A DNA stretch of 64,000 nt from Zymobacter palmae (GTDB lineage: Bacteria > Pseudomonadota > Gammaproteobacteria > Pseudomonadales > Halomonadaceae). Each line of letters begins with the position of its first letter. Position 1 is the stretch's first letter. The notes under the pieces are model-generated. The model ran no database searches, was not told the origin of the DNA, and saw only the letters and a list, made by a program, of their open reading frames with translations. Position numbers and translations under genes: made by a program. Positions 59,303 to 64,000 of this stretch are shown here, piece after piece. The stretch is from assembly GCF_003610015.1 (NCBI RefSeq), contig NZ_AP018933.1, positions 2,328,035 through 2,392,034 of the forward strand, read 5' to 3'.

Positions 59303-60397
59303 ATGGGTTTCAATTGCGGTATTGTCGGCCTCCCGAACGTGGGTAAATCCACGCTGTTCAACGCGCTGACCAAGTCCGGTATCGAAGCGGCAAACTTCCC
59401 GTTCTGCACCATCGAACCGAATACCGGTATCGTGCCGATGCCCGACCCGCGCCTCGACGCGCTGGCCGAAATCGTCAACCCTGAGCGTACGCTGCCCACC
59501 ACGATGGAATTCGTGGATATCGCGGGGCTGGTCGCGGGGGCATCGAAGGGTGAAGGTCTGGGTAACCAGTTCTTGGCCAACATTCGTGAAACCGAAGCCA
59601 TCGCACACGTCGTACGCTGCTTTGAAGACGATAACGTCATTCACGTAGCCAACCACGTCGACCCGCGTGCCGATATTGAAACAATCAATATCGAGCTGGC
59701 CCTGTCCGATCTGGGCACGGTCGAAAAAGCCCTGACCCGTCTGGTACGTGCGGCCAAAGGTGGCGACAAGGAAGCGATTGCTGTCAAAGCGCTGTTCGAA
59801 CGCATCCAGCCGCATCTGGCAGAAGGCCAGCCGCTGCGCAGCTTCGGTCTGACCGATGATGAAAAAGCGCTGGTACGTGGCTATGGCTTCCTGACCCTCA
59901 AGCCGACGATGTACATCGCCAACGTCAGCGAGGACGGTTTCGAAAACAACCCGTACCTCGACATCGTGCGCGAAATCGCTGCTTCCGAAGAAGCGGAAGT
60001 TGTTGCGGTATGCAACAAACTGGAAGCTGAAATTGCCGAGCTGGACGACGAGGAAGAGAAAGCCATGTTCCTCGAAGAGCTGGGCATGGAAGAAGCCGGG
60101 CTGGACCGCGTTATCCGCGCGGGCTATAAACTGCTTGGCCTTCAAACCTACTTCACCGCGGGCGTAAAAGAAGTACGCGCATGGACGGTGAAAGTGGGCG
60201 CAACTGCACCACAGGCTGCCGCAGCGATCCATACCGACTTCGAAAAAGGCTTCATTCGTGCTGAAGTGATCAGCTATGACGACTTCATCGAATTCAAAGG
60301 TGAAAGCGGCGCAAAAGAAGCGGGTAAATGGCGCTTAGAAGGCAAATCTTACATCGTACAAGATGGCGATGTTATGCACTTCCGCTTTAATGTCTAA
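59303..60397 (+). CDS. ychF: Redox-regulated ATPase YchF (Obg-family)
   Basis: YchF is an Obg-like P-loop protein that binds ribosomes and ATP and is linked to oxidative-stress response. Walker [10 protein letters not shown] is at residues 9-17; [16 protein letters not shown] is the G3/switch II region; NKLEAE stands where GTPases have NKxD, in agreement with altered nucleotide choice. A C-terminal TGS domain ends the 364 residues. Last core gene before the mobile region. Confidence 0.97.
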   Translation: MGFNCGIVGLPNVGKSTLFNALTKSGIEAANFPFCTIEPNTGIVPMPDPRLDALAEIVNPERTLPTTMEFVDIAGLVAGASKGEGLGNQFLANIRETEAIAHVVRCFEDDNVIHVANHVDPRADIETINIELALSDLGTVEKALTRLVRAAKGGDKEAIAVKALFERIQPHLAEGQPLRSFGLTDDEKALVRGYGFLTLKPTMYIANVSEDGFENNPYLDIVREIAASEEAEVVAVCNKLEAEIAELDDEEEKAMFLEELGMEEAGLDRVIRAGYKLLGLQTYFTAGVKEVRAWTVKVGATAPQAAAAIHTDFEKGFIRAEVISYDDFIEFKGESGAKEAGKWRLEGKSYIVQDGDVMHFRFNV

Positions 60398-60455
60398 ATA
60401 AAATCTGCTGTCTCATGAGGTTTCGCTGAATCTCATATCAACGGAGAAACCATAT

Positions 60456-60481
60456 AAAATCCACGCAATTGCGTGGATTTT
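60456..60481 (+). terminator. Terminator after ychF
   Basis: Perfect 11-bp stem AAAATCCACGC (60456-60466) with GCGTGGATTTT (60471-60481) and an AATT loop, then TTCATT. It marks the right end of the core block. Confidence 0.88.
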
Positions 60482-60528
60482 TCATTTCACAATGTCTCAA
60501 TTCATCTCATAACAACGCTGTCAAAAAT

Positions 60529-60582
60529 GAGTACATGGATGAGTACAATATTCTTTCATCTTCATTTTAAGTGAGTACAATA
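60529..60582 (+). repeat. Three direct GAGTACA repeats upstream of the integrase gene
   Basis: GAGTACA occurs at 60529-60535, 60541-60547 and 60573-60579; the last two extend to GAGTACAATA. Short direct repeats just before an integrase gene often are arm-type integrase binding sites next to an attachment site. No tRNA lies next to it. Confidence 0.5.
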
Positions 60583-60611
60583 ACGGTATAATAAATAAAC
60601 AAGGCCCCGTT

Positions 60612-61448
60612 ATGCTCACCGATACGCAATGCCGCACTGCTAAGCCGAAAGAAAAACTCTATCGACTCAATGACTTCAATGGCCTCTACCTCGAAGTGAA
60701 ACCCAACGGCAAAAAGGCCTGGCGCTATCGGTTTAAACTCAACGGCAAATCCAGCATGTTCGCGTTGGGTGAGTACCCGACGGTCAAACTTGCCGAAGCT
60801 CGCGAGAAATGTGAGCAAGCGCGTAAACAAGTCGCAGATGGAGTTAGCCCGACACAGGCTCGCCAGTTAGATAAGATCCGCAAGGTCAACGACGCATCCA
60901 ACACCTTTGAGCTGATTGCCAAAGAGTGGTTGCAGCTGAAAGACTGGGCCGAAATCACCAAAACGCGGCGACTGGATATGCTTGAGCGTGTAGTTTTCCC
61001 CGCCATCGGCAAACTTCCTATCAGAGAAATCACTCCGCACCACATTCTTAAAATTCTTCAGGAAACGGCTAAGCGCGGCGCTCCGACCGTTGCCGCTGAA
61101 GCCCGTCGCACCATTTCATCAGTTTTTGAGTTGGCAGTCGCGACGCTTAGAGCTGATAGCGATCCTGTATGGCCTGTGCGCAAGGCCCTTCCGGCTAATA
61201 AGACACAGCACAAACAGGCACTAAATCCTCAGCAAATCGGAAAGTTACTAAGCTGTTTTGACAATAGTCGTGGCTCGTATCAGGTTAACTATTGCATGTG
61301 GCTTATGTGGTGGACATTGGCGCGTCCTGCGGAAGCCACCGAAGCAGAATGGACAGAATTCGATCTTGATAACGCCCTATGGACCATTCCGGCAGCGCGC
61401 ATGAAAGCTCGTAAGGGACAATTGAGCGTAGCCATGCTAAAAAGCTAG
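60612..61448 (+). pseudogene. Tyrosine integrase (P4 type), truncated
   Basis: A 278-residue fragment of a P4-like site-specific recombinase, normally about 400. It keeps the N-terminal DUF4102 arm-binding domain (about 1-95), the core-binding SAM-like domain (about 100-185) and the first catalytic arginine (LARPAEATEAEW). After MKARKG, where relatives continue to HLVPLS and the HxxR and Tyr residues, the frame diverges and stops. The catalytic centre is therefore missing and the protein should be inactive. AAGG precedes the ATG. Confidence 0.85.
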
Positions 61449-61478
61449 CATCGCCACTGGTGAGGTAGCCATATGAGC

Positions 61479-61507
61479 AGGCCTTCAATGTAGAAGAAGG
61501 CCTTTTT
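61479..61507 (+). terminator. Terminator after the truncated integrase
   Basis: AGGCCTTC (61479-61486) pairs with GAAGGCCT (61496-61503), followed by TTTTT. It lies 30 bases past the stop of the integrase remnant. Confidence 0.8.
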
Positions 61508-61533
61508 ATGTCAAGTGATATATCACATACCCG

Positions 61534-62277
61534 TTAGCTATAGGTTGCTGTTACGCCATGCAGGGGATTACCGTGCAGCGTAATAATACGTAACTTATCT
61601 TTACATGACTCGGTGGAAAACTTCTGACGCATATGACGACGAAGACCCTGACTTGCAGTAGTCAGCACTAGGCGCATATTGGACTCACTGTTGGTAAGCA
61701 TTCTGAAAACGTCCATCATAGCGACCCGGTTGAGATCATCTAGGTGGGCAACAGGCTCATCTAGGAAAAATGAGCCTTTTAAAGTCCGCGCTCTTGCAAG
61801 GAAGAGAGAAAGCGCAAGGTCTTGTCGTTGTCCCTGACTGAAGTGCGTCTGTGCGTTTAAGGTAGTGAGTGGCGTATATTCATCATTATATCCCACACCA
61901 CGTTCGGGCACATGGTTCATAACAGCCTCCCAGCAAAATGCCCGCTGATCTTTTCCCATACTGAGTGCCTGATATACTTCATTAGCATGCATGCGCGAAA
62001 ACAGTTCAGACGCGGGTAGTAATAGCTGGTCAAGACTCTGTTTTGCAACGTCATCTATATGCCTATCCCAAGCATCTCGTGTTTGTGATGCAACGGTAAC
62101 AATCTGTTCACGTAAACCGAGCTTATGTTGAACCTTTAGGAGTGAAGCTTTTGTTTTTTCGAGCGCCGCCATGTCAGAACTGACACTGAGAGCAGCTTTA
62201 ACCTGCTCCAGCAATTGATGCGCCTGATTCAGTTTATCCGTTTCATCCTCTAATGCTTGGCTTAGAGACTGTTTCAA
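61534..62277 (-). pseudogene. C-terminal part of an ABC/SMC-like ATPase, cut by an insertion sequence
   Basis: Two hundred and forty-seven residues without N terminus. A helical, coiled-coil-like part (1-100) leads to the ABC signature FSQGQRQDLALSLFL and Walker B GSFFLDEPVAHLDD, as in SMC/RecF/SbcC-type DNA-repair or defence ATPases. Walker A is absent. The frame begins at a TTG inside the end of the IS element (62271-63125), so the 5' part was lost or displaced; it is not found on the other side of the element. The original function may have been DNA damage or phage defence. Confidence 0.75.
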
Positions 62278-62283
62278 AACCCT
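62271..62283 (+). repeat. Left terminal inverted repeat of the IS
   Basis: GTTTCAAAACCCT, identical in inverse orientation to 63113-63125. The transposase stop codon lies inside it. Confidence 0.85.
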
Positions 62284-63076
62284 AGCATCAGTTTTTTAAA
62301 ACAGATCATGGCACATCGCAGCAATGTGAAGGCACAGTAAATATCGAGTCGACGCTCGCACCGAACGGCTAGTCGTTTAGCGTGATTGAGCCATGCAAAA
62401 GTTCGCTCTACCACCCAACGGTGCCGACCTAGTGTCGTGCTGCTGTCCTTGCCTCGGCGCGCTATGCGCGGTGTGATACCTCGAACACCACAGGCTTCCC
62501 GGCAACGTGTGTAGTCATAGGCTTTGTCAGCGTGCAGCTTGTTCGGACGATGCCGAGGTCGTCCACGACTGCCTTGCAGCTTAGGTAACCCTTCCAGTAA
62601 CGCCGTCAGCGGAACGCTATCGTGCATGTTGGCTCCAGAAAAAAGCACCACCAACGGCACACCATTGCTATCCGTCAGTACATGGCGCTTGCACCCCGGG
62701 CGCCCTCTATCGGTGGGATTGGGGCCTACGGCAGATCCCCCTTTTTCGCCTTCACGGATGAGCTATCCACGCAGGCGCGTTCCCAGTCGATGCGGTCTGC
62801 CAAATGCAGACGTTGTAACAGCTCATGATGGAGTTGCTGCCAAACGCCTGCCTCATGCCACTCTTTCAACCGTCGCCAGCAGGTAGGACCGGAGCCAAAG
62901 CCTAGAGAGGTAGGCAGATGTCGCCAAGGAATCCCCGTCATCAGTACGAACAAGATGCCAGATAGCGCTTGTCGGTCAGATACACGAGGTCTTCCTCCGC
63001 GAGGGTCTGGAGTGTGCTCAGGGAGAAGAGGCTGGATGATATGCCAGAGTTCGTCAGAAAGTAGTGAAGTAGCCAT
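62274..63076 (-). CDS. IS5-family transposase made by a -1 frameshift
   Basis: The first frame runs from 63076 to a stop near 62726 (116 residues: LLSDELWHIIQPLLP, CVDSSSVKAKKG); the second continues to 62274 (GGSAVGPNPTDRGRPG, then HADKAYD and RRHRWVVERTFAWL-type parts). Joining them by a -1 shift at A-AAG-GGG (62744-62738) gives one protein with the complete D, D, E triad: D in CVDSS, D in HADKAYD and E in VVERTFAW. Both halves are intact, so it is probably active. Confidence 0.88.
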
Positions 63077-63112
63077 GCGGTGGGATTTTTGGGCAACATG
63101 GTTTTTTTCAAG

Positions 63113-63125
63113 AGGGTTTTGAAAC
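63113..63125 (-). repeat. Right terminal inverted repeat of the IS
   Basis: AGGGTTTTGAAAC on the plus strand, the complement of the left repeat at 62271-62283. Confidence 0.85.
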
Positions 63126-63237
63126 CCTTTCTTATCACAGTGCCAAAAGTGGATAATCTATCACCTATCCATCTAGAGTTCGTTAGGTTTCTTTATCATT
63201 CGATTCAGTGTTCTTATACAAGGAGTAGTTAGTCTCT

Positions 63238-64000
63238 ATGAGTGTTATAAAAGATTTTTTAGAACAATATAGCAAGCAGTATGATTACTATTCTGAGTTG
63301 GCAAAAATTGGCTCAAACTTGCTTGAGCAGGAATTGGAAAAGAGAGGGATTAAAGCCATAGTTTCATTCAGAGCTAAGCGACCAGACCGCTTAGAACAAA
63401 AACTAAATCAAAGAAATGAAAAGTCAGCATATGCAGATGTTGCTAATATATATGAAGATATAGTCGATCTGGCCGGCGTTCGAGTGGCTTTATATTTCCC
63501 AAAAGATAGGGAAGTAGTTGATGAAACCATTAATTTTTTATTTAACGTCCGAAAAAAGAAAAACTTCCCAGAAGCATCTTATAAACCTAAATTTGAAAAA
63601 AGGTTTTCTGGTTACTGGGCATCTCATTATCGTGTCAATTTGAAAAACTCTAACCAAAATAAGAAGCGTTACGAAAGTGCATTATTTGAGGTTCAAGTAG
63701 CATCGGTTCTTATGCATGCCTGGTCCGAAGTCGAACATGACCTCGTTTACAAACCTCTAGCAGGCGATTTGTCTGAAGAGGAACTTGCAATCCTGGATGA
63801 GATTAATGGATTAGTGCTTATTGGCGAAATAGCTCTTGAAAGGCTTCAAAAAGCCATAACAAAAAGAGCCAAAGAAAAAGATAATATTTCAAACAGATAT
63901 GAGCTGACGAGCTTTATAACCAATTCCCTTAACAAGAATTATTTAAACAAACTTAAATTAGGTGATACTAAAATTTTATTTAATTATCTCGAAGATAATT
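63238..64000 (+). CDS. RelA/SpoT-domain nucleotide synthetase, partial
   Basis: The gene runs off the right edge; 254 residues are seen. It has a RelA/SpoT synthetase domain and no HD hydrolase domain: SFRAKRPDRLEQKL (43-56) for ATP, DLAGVRVAL (77-85) with the Mg-binding Asp, SGYWASHYRV (124-133) and EVQVAS (151-156) with the catalytic Glu, then HAWSEVEHDLVYK (160-172). A helical C-terminal extension begins at about 180. It could be a (p)ppGpp synthetase or a toxic relative that modifies tRNA or nucleotides. AAGGAG lies about 12 bases before the ATG. AT-rich, in a mobile region. Confidence 0.8.
   Translation, partial: MSVIKDFLEQYSKQYDYYSELAKIGSNLLEQELEKRGIKAIVSFRAKRPDRLEQKLNQRNEKSAYADVANIYEDIVDLAGVRVALYFPKDREVVDETINFLFNVRKKKNFPEASYKPKFEKRFSGYWASHYRVNLKNSNQNKKRYESALFEVQVASVLMHAWSEVEHDLVYKPLAGDLSEEELAILDEINGLVLIGEIALERLQKAITKRAKEKDNISNRYELTSFITNSLNKNYLNKLKLGDTKILFNYLEDN

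Larger units (their letters stand above)
62271..63125 (-). mobile_element. IS5-family insertion sequence, 855 bp
   Basis: Terminal inverted repeats GTTTCAAAACCCT (62271-62283) and its complement AGGGTTTTGAAAC (63113-63125) bracket a two-frame DDE transposase. Size and two-frame organisation fit the IS427 group of IS5. No target duplication is evident: flanks are GACT and CCTT. The left flank is inside an ATPase gene and the right flank is unrelated, so a deletion or rearrangement followed insertion. Confidence 0.88.

Overview
The window reads as chromosome from a gammaproteobacterium of the Halomonadaceae type. The gene order matches two blocks known from Pseudomonas and Halomonas chromosomes: algW-his-murA-mla-kds-lpt-rpoN-hpf-rapZ, and prmC-prfA-hemA / TPR lipoprotein-lolB-ispE-tRNA-prs-rplY-pth-ychF. 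Base composition is moderately GC-rich in the core. The relatively low GC for the family, the osmoprotectant and polyamine transporters and the fhs gene suggest a Zymobacter/Carnimonas-like relative. That placement is an inference from synteny and composition, not from a marker search.

Layout. Bases 1-6.3 kb: the end of a receiver domain, a Nif3-like protein, the AlgW/DegS protease, hisD, hisG, murA and ibaG. Bases 6.4-9.7 kb: the mlaFEDCB phospholipid transport operon (minus strand). Bases 10.1-14.0 kb: kdsD-kdsC-lptC-lptA-lptB on the plus strand, so Kdo synthesis and LPS export sit together. Bases 14.0-17.8 kb: a small orphan gene, rpoN, hpf and rapZ; ptsN and npr, the usual neighbours, are absent. 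Bases 17.9-33.0 kb: an AT-rich membrane protein, pmbA, yjgA, fhs, tldD, yhdP, rng, maf and mreDCB. Bases 33.3-36.6 kb: gatCAB, divergent from mreB.

Bases 36.6-39.4 kb form an AT-rich accessory patch: a DUF5675 protein with an L,D-transpeptidase-like His/Gly-Cys motif, a secreted protein 3 bp downstream, and a second GC-normal paralogue of that secreted protein. The arrangement resembles a peptidoglycan-targeting effector with a periplasmic immunity protein, and is the best candidate for an undescribed system here.

Bases 39.3-48.6 kb carry a GNAT acetyltransferase, an osmoprotectant ABC system with two binding proteins and two permeases, and a potABCD-type polyamine system. Bases 48.8-60.4 kb return to core genes, with an 18-copy octamer repeat between lolB and ispE and a tRNA-Gln(CTG) between ispE and prs.

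Bases 60.5-64.0 kb are a decayed mobile region: a tyrosine integrase cut off after its first catalytic arginine, the C-terminal part of an ABC/SMC-like ATPase cut by a complete IS5-family element, and the start of a RelA/SpoT-type nucleotide synthetase that runs off the window. The core genes work mainly in envelope construction (murA, mla, kds, lpt, yhdP, mre, lolB), translation (gat, prf, prmC, pth, rplY, hpf, ychF) and precursor supply (his, hemA, ispE, prs, fhs).
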